Below the pieces are notes generated by a model. It was not told the origin of the DNA. It ran no database searches and saw only the letters and a program-made list of their open reading frames with translations. From NCBI RefSeq assembly GCF_037975245.1, contig NC_092576.1, forward strand, positions 694,501 through 758,500: 64,000 bases of DNA, written 5' to 3'. The translations under genes and the position numbers were made by a program. Below are positions 59,101-64,000 of this stretch, one piece after another (position 1 is the first letter of the stretch; the number at the start of each line of letters is the position of its first letter). Source of the stretch: Apostichopus japonicus (Eukaryota; Echinodermata; Holothuroidea; Aspidochirotida; Stichopodidae).

Positions 59101-59543
59101 TTACATGTCTGTTTATTATAAGTGTTGCTTCCTCCCACTACTTGTTCTACTTGCTGGACATATGAGCTTCTTGAGAGATAAAGGGAGTGACCCAAGGATT
59201 TGCACACAGGAAGTAAGCTATAATCCTCAACTCCTTGATAAAAGTGAATCTGTGTTAGAATGATACTATATAAGCCGTATGCTGTGAAGGTATTGTACAG
59301 TGCAGCAGTATGTCATAAAATGTACAAGGTGTGTGGAGGGAAGGGGAAAGCTGACTATGTATTCAATGTTCACTCCACTACAATATGAAAACATTCATAA
59401 CTACAGTACATTGAATGTTCATGATTGTTTCATGTTATTACTTACCCTTTTGTTTTGCATTTTACCTGTTCAGGTTTCTTGATCATCATCATCATCTTCT
59501 GCATCCTCATCTCTATCACCTGGATTAGACTAAGAAGAGACAG
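38048..59543 (+). CDS. Ig-superfamily type I membrane receptor (spliced, 3' end not identified)
   Basis: Seven exons: 38048-38114, 40040-40345, 40951-41292, 45260-45607, 47030-47380, 49045-49095 and 59474-59543, all with AG acceptors and GT donors and consistent phase 1 up to the last. Order of parts: a hydrophobic signal peptide ([19 protein letters not shown]), a degenerate V-like domain, three related Ig-like domains each opening with an NGLT-[NS]-QQHVV motif, a polar stalk, and a transmembrane helix rich in Ile followed by basic RLRRD. The visible part is about 535 residues. No cytoplasmic exon is recognised after 59543. It is likely a cell-surface recognition or adhesion receptor; the ligand is unknown. 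I do not recognise an orthologue. The gene carries a hAT-like element in intron 3 and an antisense Ty3/gypsy element in intron 6. Structure is read from splice logic without transcript support. Confidence 0.82.
38115..40039 (+). other. Intron 1 of the Ig receptor
   Basis: AT-rich. It contains one copy of the dispersed direct repeat (39462-39770). No other feature is seen. Confidence 0.6.
39462..39770 (+). repeat. Dispersed direct repeat, copy 2
   Basis: Diverged copy of 36175-36500 in the same orientation, with small indels. It lies in intron 1 of the Ig receptor gene. Confidence 0.75.
40040..40345 (+). CDS. Ig receptor exon 2: degenerate V-like domain
   Basis: 102 codons, acceptor TTCTTCTAG, donor GTAAGA. 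It has SCDFG (first core Cys), GW (core Trp) and [19 protein letters not shown] where a V domain usually has D-x-G-x-Y-x-C. The second core cysteine is missing, and an extra Cys (EFCDQ) occurs near the N-terminus. The Ig assignment rests on pattern only. Confidence 0.72.
40951..41292 (+). CDS. Ig receptor exon 3: Ig-like domain 2
   Basis: 114 codons, phase 1-1. It opens [13 protein letters not shown]. Core cysteines are in QVNCAM and TLQCRV; the usual Trp is replaced by a hydrophobic residue. [10 protein letters not shown] gives likely N-glycosylation sites. The donor is GTAAGT. Confidence 0.82.
41564..43281. mobile_element. 1.7-kb hAT-like element in intron 3
   Basis: Inverted ends TAGGCTTGCACGGT (from 41564) and ACCGTGCAAGCTTA (to 43281, with a small gap) are flanked by a perfect 8-bp duplication AGTGTATG (41556-41563 and 43282-43289). 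Sub-terminal regions on both sides are rich in AACCGGTTTT and AAAACCGA words. It contains a tandem array of three units of about 62 bp (42172-42355). No transposase ORF, so non-autonomous. Confidence 0.85.
42172..42355 (+). repeat. Three tandem units of about 62 bp with poly-G
   Basis: Each unit has a G run of 6 to 16 bases, then CTCTGAGTTTAACAACTAAG, ATGCAACAAGTAAC and AGAACAATCAC. The G-run length varies between units. Confidence 0.9.
44010..44720 (+). repeat. GGTCA-rich tandem repeat in intron 3
   Basis: About five units of roughly 130 bp: CTCATATTTAGTGTGTAGAAG, then ACCACATT, AAAGGTCATTTGGGGTCACC, and GTGAAAACCTTGTAAACACG. Triple AGGTCA-type half-sites with exact 4-bp spacers lie at 44105-44130 and 44247-44272, and a near-match lies at 44537-44562. 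Confidence 0.85.
45260..45607 (+). CDS. Ig receptor exon 4: Ig-like domain 3
   Basis: 116 codons, phase 1-1. It opens [14 protein letters not shown]. Core cysteines are in LTCSW and VHCKV, with Trp in LKWDI and a [12 protein letters not shown] strand. It ends ELLLPAN before GTAAGC, the same end as exon 5. Confidence 0.85.
45608..47029 (+). other. Intron 4 of the Ig receptor
   Basis: AT-rich intron. No internal element recognised. Confidence 0.6.
47030..47380 (+). CDS. Ig receptor exon 5: Ig-like domain 4
   Basis: 117 codons, phase 1-1. It opens [14 protein letters not shown]. Core cysteines are in LTCSM and LQCKV, with Trp in IQWLI. It ends ELLLPSN before GTAAGC. It is the closest paralogue of exon 4, indicating exon duplication. 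Confidence 0.85.
47560..48690 (+). repeat. Diverged GGTCA-rich repeats in intron 5
   Basis: Degenerate units with GTAGAGGTCAT, GAGGTCACC and GAAAACCTTGTAA words, related to the 44-kb array but much more decayed. Confidence 0.55.
49045..49095 (+). CDS. Ig receptor exon 6: extracellular stalk
   Basis: 17 codons between CTCTCTGCAG and GTGAGT. The junction codon makes Cys, followed by [16 protein letters not shown], a polar linker with one N-glycosylation motif leading into the membrane segment. Confidence 0.72.
49222..50732 (-). repeat. 3' LTR of the retrotransposon
   Basis: 1511 bp, bounded by TG and CA. Because the element is on the minus strand, this left copy is the downstream LTR. It differs from the other LTR at, for example, 49456 (A versus G) and 49979 (C versus T), plus short indels. 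Open frames in it are shared by both LTRs and are not genes. Confidence 0.95.
50733..50746 (-). promoter_or_regulatory. Polypurine tract
   Basis: Immediately before the 3' LTR the minus strand reads AGAAGAGGAAGG, the expected plus-strand DNA primer. Confidence 0.75.
50747..50949 (-). other. Retrotransposon 3' untranslated internal segment
   Basis: AT-rich sequence between the pol stop and the polypurine tract. No ORF is seen. Confidence 0.6.
50950..52221 (-). CDS. Integrase C-terminal part and acidic tail of Pol
   Basis: Same frame as pol, separated by the single TGA. It starts [20 protein letters not shown], then [29 protein letters not shown], the usual end of the integrase core. [10 protein letters not shown] through YVVRPEG is a GPY/F-like module for chromatin or DNA binding. 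A long acidic, serine-rich tail of unknown role follows (about residues 200-400). The conserved FNR after QCER is absent, so a small in-frame deletion that creates the TGA would explain the break. Confidence 0.88.
   Translation of the reverse strand: MLSMLGTLPEEKKADWKSYVAPLVHAYNCSQNDATGFSPYYLMFGRHPRLPVDLYLGVETTSSEGRTCKDYANSLKEKLEHAYKLASEKAQGEGNSNARRYNKQLREMQLRPGDRVLVKKVAFQGKHKLADRWEKEVYRIVRRLGEDMPVYVVRPEGNSHRTERTLHRNLLLPLQSLPRPRLTPQPAPRTRKGTHRKVVSRSSDLMEEVPHSIEEEETPLWAIGYEPTHENQIKTCPSINFNPEAPVFIPHQEKLPFVEEYPNSPSEIVSVLGIRDEELPLSQSEEEDSLSSSLEQSKQIVADERVESEPLEGDVSYVPDVSLAPQEAVVISTDNKADDELIESDTDDAKQHDDETCKYVRRSSRKTKEIDRWAYSHQATTVCKDKLPWQHQVDYILMVKEKLAHMSPDDPYVKLILNVMQNG
52225..55551 (-). CDS. Retrotransposon Pol: protease, RT, RNase H, integrase (interrupted)
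   Basis: Read in the -1 frame relative to Gag, from the slip site. Protease: LVDTGSQ at about 55366-55392. Reverse transcriptase: [13 protein letters not shown], then [12 protein letters not shown] with the catalytic YLDD at 54010-54021, and TYLGHVVS. RNase [16 protein letters not shown] and [11 protein letters not shown]. Integrase: HDDMGHLGL, then CDRCLRRK zinc finger, CMDYLSLE and [11 protein letters not shown] of the DDE core, and [13 protein letters not shown]. The frame stops at TGA (52225-52227), two codons after the conserved GQCER, where family members continue with FNRTL. The same frame resumes downstream. No ATG is needed because of frameshift entry. The domain order is diagnostic of Ty3/gypsy. 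Confidence 0.93.
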   Translation of the reverse strand, partial: KRAGHPKGRPTLGCHVQKSTRVFDDSKGQNIFDRILGTPNEDEVLVNDNLCPCLVDTGSQITTVSQYFHETYLKNVPIYPLDDILHIEGAGGQKVPYLGYLEIQISFPAFGKKVYDVVALLVPDTTYNSKVPITVGTNLITECRKDCKVWYAVHCMQRANLSTAWRLAFTSLCDTDRIAKRNEILGVVRAKIKHPVTILPNESVVVRGEVRVREKGAYHVIIEGPNHPLPTGLSVNSAFMHLEQRARSKIPISIHNSSDVPITLEPKSIIADLHLARPSVYSMNTIGSVINNSGDSPINDRYNEIWEKLNIDKSPATPTQIKELRDLLQSHIQAFALHKNELGHTNVVKHEIPLKDNKPFKDRYRRIPPNQYDEVRKCLQDMLESGAIRESHSPYASPIVVVKKKDGSIRLCIGYRKLNQDTVKDSYSLPRIEESLDALKGAKWFSSLDLQSGYWQIEVAEKDIPKTAFTTPMGFYECNRMPFGLTNAPATFQRLMEHCVGDMNYKKCLVYLDDVIIFSQTFEEHLERLSAVLKRLTDFGLKLKPSKCNLLQNSVTYLGHVVSEHGVETDPEKIQAVKSWPVPQNVKQLRSFLGFTGYYRRFVEGYANIAAPLHGLTGNRPKQQRGKRMHTTNEPEWQWGVEHQEAFEKLVKKLTRPPILGYADYEIPFELHTDASLGGLGAALYQIQEGKKRVIAYGSRCLRKGERNYPAHKLEFLALKWAVTEKFKDYLYGREFTVLTDNNPLTYVLSTAKLDATGHRWLAALGAYNFKINYRAGVKNGDADGLSRMFIDEQSNVNNSITEVTPEAIQAICSFHRVDLDYIHTQSFHWPVVEAVAMGQGAVPDVLLDSVDDSSFPGVTPKEWQEHQGLDPVITWVLHYLTIGRCPNKAERREEINETLLLLRDWKRLSIKGGVLYRKKGIDPVSYQLVLPSTYHEKALYLLHDDMGHLGLERTLQFARERFYWPGMAKDIENYVKNCDRCLRRKATQPPYHKAPLVNISTTEPMELICMDYLSLEESKGGYSSVLVLTDHFTRYAQAFPTRNQTAQTTAKILFENFIVHYGFPARLHSDQGRNFESSVIKHLCQMAGIIKSRTTPYHPQGNGQCER
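55515..56300 (-). CDS. Retrotransposon Gag with CCHC zinc knuckle
   Basis: 261 residues in the listed frame, which continues upstream to about 56355. It has a capsid-like helical region ([14 protein letters not shown]-type sequence, [13 protein letters not shown]), a charged coiled segment ([16 protein letters not shown]) and one CCHC knuckle, [14 protein letters not shown], from residue 219, preceded by basic residues. It acts as the structural particle protein and nucleic-acid binder. Just before its stop the frame contains T TTA AAC at 55548-55554, placed for -1 frameshifting into pol. Confidence 0.88.
   Translation of the reverse strand: MYSPSLLTPIVRRSVRGQPGEVVRFLGPDSTIEEIISKLEQLYGTVESGAVLLQQVYLSRQESNESASDFGRRLQLLILRACDRGGITKEAQDSTLRMTYWQGLNDEHLKNVTRHKVEQAQDFGEVMCIIRGAEQEIMESKKFHESRFKQAPKRIQSQSVQENTEKQPKCSEPNDSSNVMNRLMKRLDKLEQREEVHPAKRNPVRQMGGQASPRGQFVCYRCGQEGHIVKGCRNPPTEEWLRKQTKRAYLNEQGTLKVDQH
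55548..55554 (-). promoter_or_regulatory. Slippery heptamer T TTA AAC for -1 Gag-Pol frameshift
   Basis: On the minus strand, TTTAAAC occurs with TTA and AAC as gag codons, exactly the X XXY YYZ register. The gag stop is 10 codons downstream. The pol frame entered by a -1 slip is open from here to 52225 and contains the protease motif. A downstream pseudoknot was not evaluated. Confidence 0.75.
56267..56518 (-). CDS. Retrotransposon gag, N-terminal segment
   Basis: Starts at the ATG in the ATGA overlap with ORF1. It encodes [17 protein letters not shown], then [13 protein letters not shown]. The last part before about 56355 looks like the start of a PNMA-type gag core (FSGE...), after which the natural continuation ([12 protein letters not shown]) lies in the -1 frame. 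The rest of this ORF after the break is unlikely to be used. This is either a frameshift mutation in the copy or a second programmed shift. No obvious slippery heptamer is seen at the junction, so mutation is favoured. Confidence 0.65.
   Translation of the reverse strand: MIDKLKQAGFHVSDSSESTTKSSAVGYSVKALHPQTNFQPPRISIFSGESKPRLVRFPLKLGNMRSLELVKRGCTHRHFLLPL
56515..56835 (-). CDS. Retrotransposon ORF1: small RRM-like protein
   Basis: 106 residues starting at ATG. The pattern fits an RNA-recognition fold: VVIEGL (RNP2-like strand), an acidic helix ([16 protein letters not shown]), then [10 protein letters not shown] (RNP1-like) and [10 protein letters not shown]. An RRM-like N-terminus is known in PNMA proteins, which derive from Ty3/gypsy Gag. 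Its stop overlaps the start of the next ORF as ATGA (56515-56518), an arrangement compatible with termination-reinitiation. Its role would be RNA binding or packaging; that is inference. The fold call is from motif pattern, not alignment. Confidence 0.7.
   Translation of the reverse strand: MAHHGVVIEGLDSDLEEAILRDLLSKAGDVQTLKFGIDPLTNKKTGSAICEFVYSSESELAVAMYNDTEIVGKVVSVKLAPVKQPMVSNNLPETSTAQAGSIDIEV
56836..57010 (-). other. Retrotransposon leader
   Basis: Segment between the primer-binding site and the ORF1 start. It would hold packaging and dimerisation signals, but none is recognisable. Confidence 0.5.
57011..57028 (-). promoter_or_regulatory. tRNA primer-binding site
   Basis: Two bases inside the 5' LTR, the minus strand reads TGGCGCCCAACTCTGGGG. 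It starts with the TGG that pairs with a tRNA CCA end and closely resembles primer-binding sites common in Ty3/gypsy elements. The tRNA was not identified. Confidence 0.75.
57031..58543 (-). repeat. 5' LTR of the retrotransposon
   Basis: 1513 bp. It should carry the promoter. A TATAAATAG box on the minus strand lies at 57950-57958 (and at 50141-50149 in the other LTR). The end next to the internal region is followed by the primer-binding site. Confidence 0.95.
57950..57958 (-). promoter_or_regulatory. TATA box in the 5' LTR
   Basis: The minus-strand sequence TATAAATAG lies about 590 bp from the upstream edge of the LTR, a reasonable place for the U3/R promoter. Inferred from motif and position only. 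Confidence 0.45.
58548..59473 (+). other. Distal part of intron 6 of the Ig receptor
   Basis: Plain AT-rich intron after the retrotransposon. Short frames at 59072-59482 have no recognisable content. Confidence 0.5.
59474..59543 (+). CDS. Ig receptor exon 7: transmembrane helix
   Basis: Acceptor TTACCTGTTCAG, donor GTTTGT. The frame continued from exon 6 gives [19 protein letters not shown], a single hydrophobic helix followed by a basic stop-transfer segment. It ends in phase 2, so at least one cytoplasmic exon must follow. Confidence 0.75.
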
Positions 59544-61150
59544 GTTTGTATCTTAACCATTTTTTGTCATCCCTTGTGTATGGATTCAAGTATGTGTTTG
59601 AAACAGAAAATCATGACACTCATCCACTAAAATGCAAAATGAACAGACTTGAAGCTATTGTTTGTATTATTGTACATGTAATAGAACTCTTGTGTGACCA
59701 ATTTCAACATTGGTTTCTGTGCATTATGCTCTTGGCAAAATGTCCTCTAAAGCACACAGGAAACAAACAACACAAGTTTTGAGCTTATTGAAGAGAAGGA
59801 CGAAAGGTCGCTGAAAGTTCAAATTGTTGAAAAGTTACACAGAGCCATCCCTTGAATCTCCTAATTGATGAACATTTCTAACTTCTTGAATGTAATTTGC
59901 CATAGATGTGGGATCAAACAGTATACTATGAGGGAATTTGGAACTACAGTACCGCCCAGATTAAATCGGCCGTGGCATCGTGTATCGTAACAAAATATGA
60001 GGAGACTTGAGGAGTCTATCGTGATATCGTTTCCATTACGCCTATAGCAAGTACCTAACGTGATATCGTGCGTCGCATCGTGGTCGTAATATCGTGATAG
60101 AGTGTTCATCATTTCACTGGCACTTTATACTATCGTAATGTTATCGTTATAGCGTGAATCACGTTGCAGAAAGATCGATCGTTTCATCGTGATTTGAAAG
60201 AATTGGGGTAGGCTTCTTCCCGCAGTAGATGAAATCATCAATTCAACGCATTGTGCAATAGATTTATTGCAAATTCTGATCAAAAAGTTCGGTTTGTCAC
60301 CAAAATTAAGTGTCAATCGACATACAAGTTTCATAATCGCAAAACTAGTACGATAGGCCTAATGAACACACTGTAGGCCTTCTCATCCAAACTCCTTCAT
60401 ACAAACCCCTTCTTTAATAAAAAAAAACAGCGGTCGCAAAATATTTTCTATTCGAACAAAACATTCGTTCTGAACTTCTTGTATGCAAGAATACCAGCCT
60501 AGGCTTTAATTGCACTAGCAAATCGTCCCAAATGTTACAATAGGGTTAATATGCATTGTAACGCTAAATATAGGCCTACAGTAGCTTTTTCACCGTCCGG
60601 GATGCATAGGGTGGCATACTTTAGTTTGTTTGAACATTGTTTTCACGAGAATTTTGCAAGATTTTCGAGAAAATTGTTTGCTTGAAGAATGTTTTTCCGC
60701 ACCATATGATATGCTCAAATAAGCAGTTTCTTTTGCATAGCATCAGTAATCAATATGATCCTGATGGCAACCCGTATTGACACGCACATTAAAAATTATA
60801 CAAAATAGGTCATAACTTCTGTTAGAAGCTTTTTTTTTTATTTAAATGTCATAAAGTCATTTAATTGCTTTTGGCCGGACAGTTTTGTATGGTAGCAACC
60901 TTATTTTCTGAAAATACTAGATATGGTCAAGTTGATCACGAACCTCGTAGAATTTTCAAACCAGTCCAGACATTTTTGGTTTCACCAAATCCTCCATACC
61001 ATGCAACAAAAGTATATTTTTTTAATATTTATGTGGTAATACTTGAATTTTTCATTTTGTTCAAACATGTGTTTAAGCATCATGTAACGTAGTTAAATAT
61101 ACATTCGCCCAAAATGCAATGATTAGGGGTAGACCCAGTATATTTTATGG
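59544..61150. other. Unannotated region after the transmembrane exon
   Basis: It may contain intron and cytoplasmic-tail sequence of the receptor, but no exon could be supported. A weak acceptor-like site precedes AGAAGGACGAAAGG near 59798. ATCGTGATATCG-type words at 59970-60180 hint at another old repeat like that at 3.9-5.5 kb. Confidence 0.35.
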
Positions 61151-61154
61151 GTTC

Positions 61155-61910
61155 CGGCATGTCTACGTTCCGACAATTGTTTTTGACTCTGAAGTTCTTT
61201 TGACCAATATTTTTGACCAATATGTTTTTGGACCAAATTTTTTTAAGACCCATATTTTTTTAGACCAAAATATTTTGATGAGACAAATTTCTTTTACTCT
61301 AAAATTTTTGTTGACCAATTTTTTTCGAACAAGCACTATTTGGGTCATAAAAAACTTTGGGCCCTTTTATTTTTTGTTTCGTAAAAAAAAATTGGCGCGT
61401 CCAAAAAAAATGAGTCCCCCCAAACAAATCAGGTCAGGAAAATTGTGGGTCCAAAAAAGTTGATTCCACAAAAAAAAATTGGGTCCAGATAAAATTGAGT
61501 CCCCCCCCCAAAAAAAATTAGGCCGGAAAAAGTCCCCCCAAAAAAATTGCGTCCGAAAAAAATTGAGTCCCCCCGAATAAATAGTTAGTGAGATAAAATT
61601 TGGGTCTAACAAAATTGATTCCACAAAGAAAATTTGGGTCCAAAAAAATTGAGTCCCCCCAAAAATAACTTAAGCCAGACAAAATTTGGGTCAAAAAAAA
61701 AAAAATGAGTCCCCCAAAAAATTGGGTCCGAAAAAATTGAATCCCCCCAAAAAATTAGTCAGACAGAATTTGGGTCTAACAAAATTGAGCCCCCCCCAGA
61801 AAAAAATTGGGTTCAAAAAATTGAGTCCAAAAAAATTGTCGGAACTTAAAGAGAAGTCGGAACATAGAGACGTCGGAACATAGAGACGTCGGAACATAGG
61901 GTATGTCACC
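61155..61910. repeat. Low-complexity AAAATTGGGTCC / AATTGAGTCCCCCC repeat with inverted ends
   Basis: A tandem-like array of A runs alternating with GGGTCC, GAGTCCCCCC or GACCAA, with irregular period of about 25-45 bp. The left side starts near ACGTTCCGACAATTG, and the right side ends with AAAATTGTCGGAAC followed by three GTCGGAACATAGAGAC-like units. The two ends are therefore inverted. Open frames rich in Phe, Asn and Lys are artefacts. Confidence 0.75.
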
Positions 61911-62556
61911 CTCTTAATACATTGAGAAAGTACTAGTCAAAAATATTTTCTGAAGAAAAACCGTACGATATATTTCACAGATATTGATGCTTAGATAAGT
62001 GCTTCCTCACAATCAACGAGCCGCCCCGAAATTCACTCCGCTTACCTAAAACTTCTATATATATAACACGTGGAAAAACACGAGTTTTTACACACATAAT
62101 TCCCGTTGACATTGTTTACAGAACATAAGTAGGTCAACGACATTCGAACTTGGCAACTTGCCCAAGTTCATTGCACCGTGGGAACGACACAACAAATTGT
62201 ACATGATTGTACATTTTCCTGCCATCTGGATGCCCGAGTGTAACTTTTGATGTAATATGCAAATTATTAATGGTACTGTGCGGTTAAAACTTAACCTATT
62301 GCGACACATACAAATTTTGGGAAGTTGTTGTAGATGTTACTTTTGTATCACATGTAAAGTACTGTATGGTACTATAATTTATAAAAGACGCTTTTCCTCA
62401 GGTGGTAGGGAAAAGGGGTGTTTCGGTGAACTGATCTCTTTGTATAGTATTTGGATACTTAAATTGACCATGTACTGTACATGCGGCTTCAATTCTATTT
62501 AGTAAGCTGTACTTCGCATTTTTGGTTCCTTGCTTTAGCAAAAGGAACCTATGTAG
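61911..62556. other. Unannotated spacer
   Basis: No gene or repeat recognised. Confidence 0.4.
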
Positions 62557-64000
62557 TCAGGTTGGCGTGTGTGTGTGTGTATGTGTGTGTGTGCATCTGT
62601 GACACTTGCTTGGGTACGCTCTATCTCAATAAGGGAATGTTGGATTGAAGCCAAACTTGGACTATAGATCCGCCATATGGAGAAGGTGTGCCCTATTGTT
62701 TTTGGTGCCCACAAAGGTCACCAAAGGTCAGTTATGGTCCAAAAACCGAAAATATTAAAACTGCAATAACTCCCAGTGCCAATGTGTGACAAGGTTGATA
62801 TTTTGGGACAAGTTGTGAACTGGTTAGGGGAACATTTTCAAACTTAACGGTCATGTGATCCGAGGTCACCAAAGGTCAAATAATGATAAAAAACTAGTAT
62901 TTTTGCGATAACTTGAGAACGAAATGTCCGTTAGGGTTGGGAGTTGCCTCAATGTAATCCAATTGTCGACCCGCATCTGGGTGACCCTTGACCTCAATTT
63001 GACCTCTGGTGACCTTTACATGTTTTGGGGGATTTTTACAGTTTCGATGCTATTTTCAGATGTCAAAGGTACCTTCTGATCATAAATGTCAATAGGTTGA
63101 CCCCGTGTGACCTTTATGTGCGAAGTTATATGGGGTCAAAGTTTTTCGGTCGGAGTTAGGATGGTTGTACAGACCTGTCATTTTGTTTTTTGGAATCAGG
63201 AGATTAAACTACATCTGAAACCAAGGTCAAAGGTCACATTAGAAAAAATGTGCTTATTTTGGGAGGAAATGAGCAAAAAAGAAAATGTTTGGTTTTGATG
63301 CTAGATTTGGATACCAAAGGTACCTTCCGATCAAAAATGTCAATGGGTTGACCCCTGTGTGACCTTCGTGTGCGAAGTTATACAAGGTCAAAGTTAATTT
63401 TCAGACATTTAATGCAATAACTCCCAGTTCCAAGGTGTGATATGGTTGATATTTTTGGACAAGCTGCAAATGGTATAGGGGAATATTTTCAAACTTAATG
63501 GTCATGTGATCCGAGGTCACCAAAGGTCAATAAATGTTAAAAAACTAGTATTTTGGGAGGAGAAAATGGGCAAAGAAAAAAATGTTTGAATTTGTATAGT
63601 TTGATGCGCTATTTAGGTCTCACTGATCAAAAATGTCAATAAGTTGACCCAAGGTGACCTTTGTATGTTAAGTTATGAGGTCAAAGTTAATTTTCAGACA
63701 TTTAGTGTAATAACTCCCAGTGCCAAGGTGTTACACGGTTGATATTTTGGAACTCGTTGCAAATGGTATAGGGGAATATTTTCAAACTTAAGTGTCATGT
63801 GATCCGAGGTCACCAAAGGTCAATAAATGATAAAAAACTAGTATTTTTGCGATAACTTGAGAACAAATTGTCCGTTAGGGTTGGGAGTTGCCTCAATGTA
63901 ATCCAATTGTCGACCCGCATCTGGGTGACCTTTGACCTCAATTTGACCTCTGGTGACCTTTACTTGTTTTTGGGATTTTTACAGTTTCGATGCTATTTTC
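62557..64000 (+). repeat. GGTCA-rich tandem repeat array at the window end
   Basis: It opens with a GTGTGT microsatellite (62563-62594). Units with AATAACTCCCAGTGCC, GGTTGATATTTTGG, TTCAAACTTAA, CATGTGATCCGAGGTCACC and AAAAAACTAGTATTTT begin near 62765, 63416 and 63709. A longer segment (CGATAACTTGAGAAC through TGGTGACCTTTAC) at about 62905-63020 recurs at about 63848-63965. DR4-spaced AGGTCA pairs lie at 62715-62730, 62863-62878, 63514-63529 and 63807-63822, and inverted at 63000-63015. The array probably continues beyond the window. Confidence 0.85.

Noticed and set aside
59797-59870. Cytoplasmic exon of the Ig receptor
   Set aside because: The acceptor-like site is poor and the frame continuing phase 2 ends quickly, without recognisable signalling motifs.
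61119-61909. Phe/Lys/Asn-rich ORFs on both strands
   Set aside because: Products of a low-complexity A-run and GTCC array.

Overview
The window is animal nuclear DNA. It has spliced genes with GT/AG introns, many decayed DNA transposons, a tRNA-derived SINE and one nearly intact LTR retrotransposon. The style of the repeats (foldback element, GGTCA-rich tandem repeats, frequent AGGCCTA words) and the isolated P2X7-type domain suggest a marine invertebrate deuterostome, most likely an echinoderm such as a sea cucumber. That assignment is inference. No bacterial, organellar or CRISPR features are present.

Layout. 1-1.0 kb: spacer and a 368-bp hAT-like MITE. 1.1-3.9 kb: exon-like remnants of a THAP-like gene on the plus strand. 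3.9-5.5 kb: an old repeat with ATCGCGATAA-rich inverted ends. 6.2-7.9 kb: a minus-strand gene for a P2X7-type intracellular domain, probably broken. 8.0-15.55 kb: a 7.5-kb foldback transposon whose inverted arms are arrays of about 12 and 10 units of 179 bp, flanked by a perfect 9-bp target duplication, with a 1.3-kb hAT-like element nested in its loop. 15.6-22.2 kb: mostly unannotatable sequence with microsatellites and one isolated exon. 22.2-24.3 kb: three Mutator-like non-autonomous elements with 9-bp duplications, two of them carrying TTAGGG-like cores. 24.6-30.9 kb: two copies of one hAT-like element inserted independently in opposite orientation 217 bp apart. One is interrupted by a second copy of the 370-bp MITE, the other by a 2.1-kb element. 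The arms serve as empty-site controls for each other.

31-37.4 kb: an orphan integrase fragment, a 2-kb region with seven copies of TGTGACGTACGGGAC, and plain spacer. 37.4-37.8 kb: SINE. 38.05-59.54 kb: the main host gene, a plus-strand immunoglobulin-superfamily type I membrane receptor with a signal peptide, a degenerate N-terminal domain, three related Ig-like domains (each on one phase 1-1 exon with the motif NGLT-[NS]-QQHVV), a short stalk and a transmembrane helix. Its cytoplasmic end is not identified. Intron 3 holds a 1.7-kb hAT-like element. The last visible intron holds a 9.3-kb Ty3/gypsy element in antisense orientation with nearly identical LTRs, so a recent insertion.

The retrotransposon is the most interesting coding unit. 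It has a small RRM-like ORF overlapping the next gag ORF by ATGA (a PNMA-like arrangement), a CCHC gag, a textbook T TTA AAC heptamer in the right frame before a -1 pol frame, and pol domains in the order protease, RT, RNase H, integrase. An in-frame TGA in integrase and a gag frame break make this copy probably defective. 60-64 kb is low-complexity and tandem-repeat DNA, including a family carrying many DR4-spaced AGGTCA sites.
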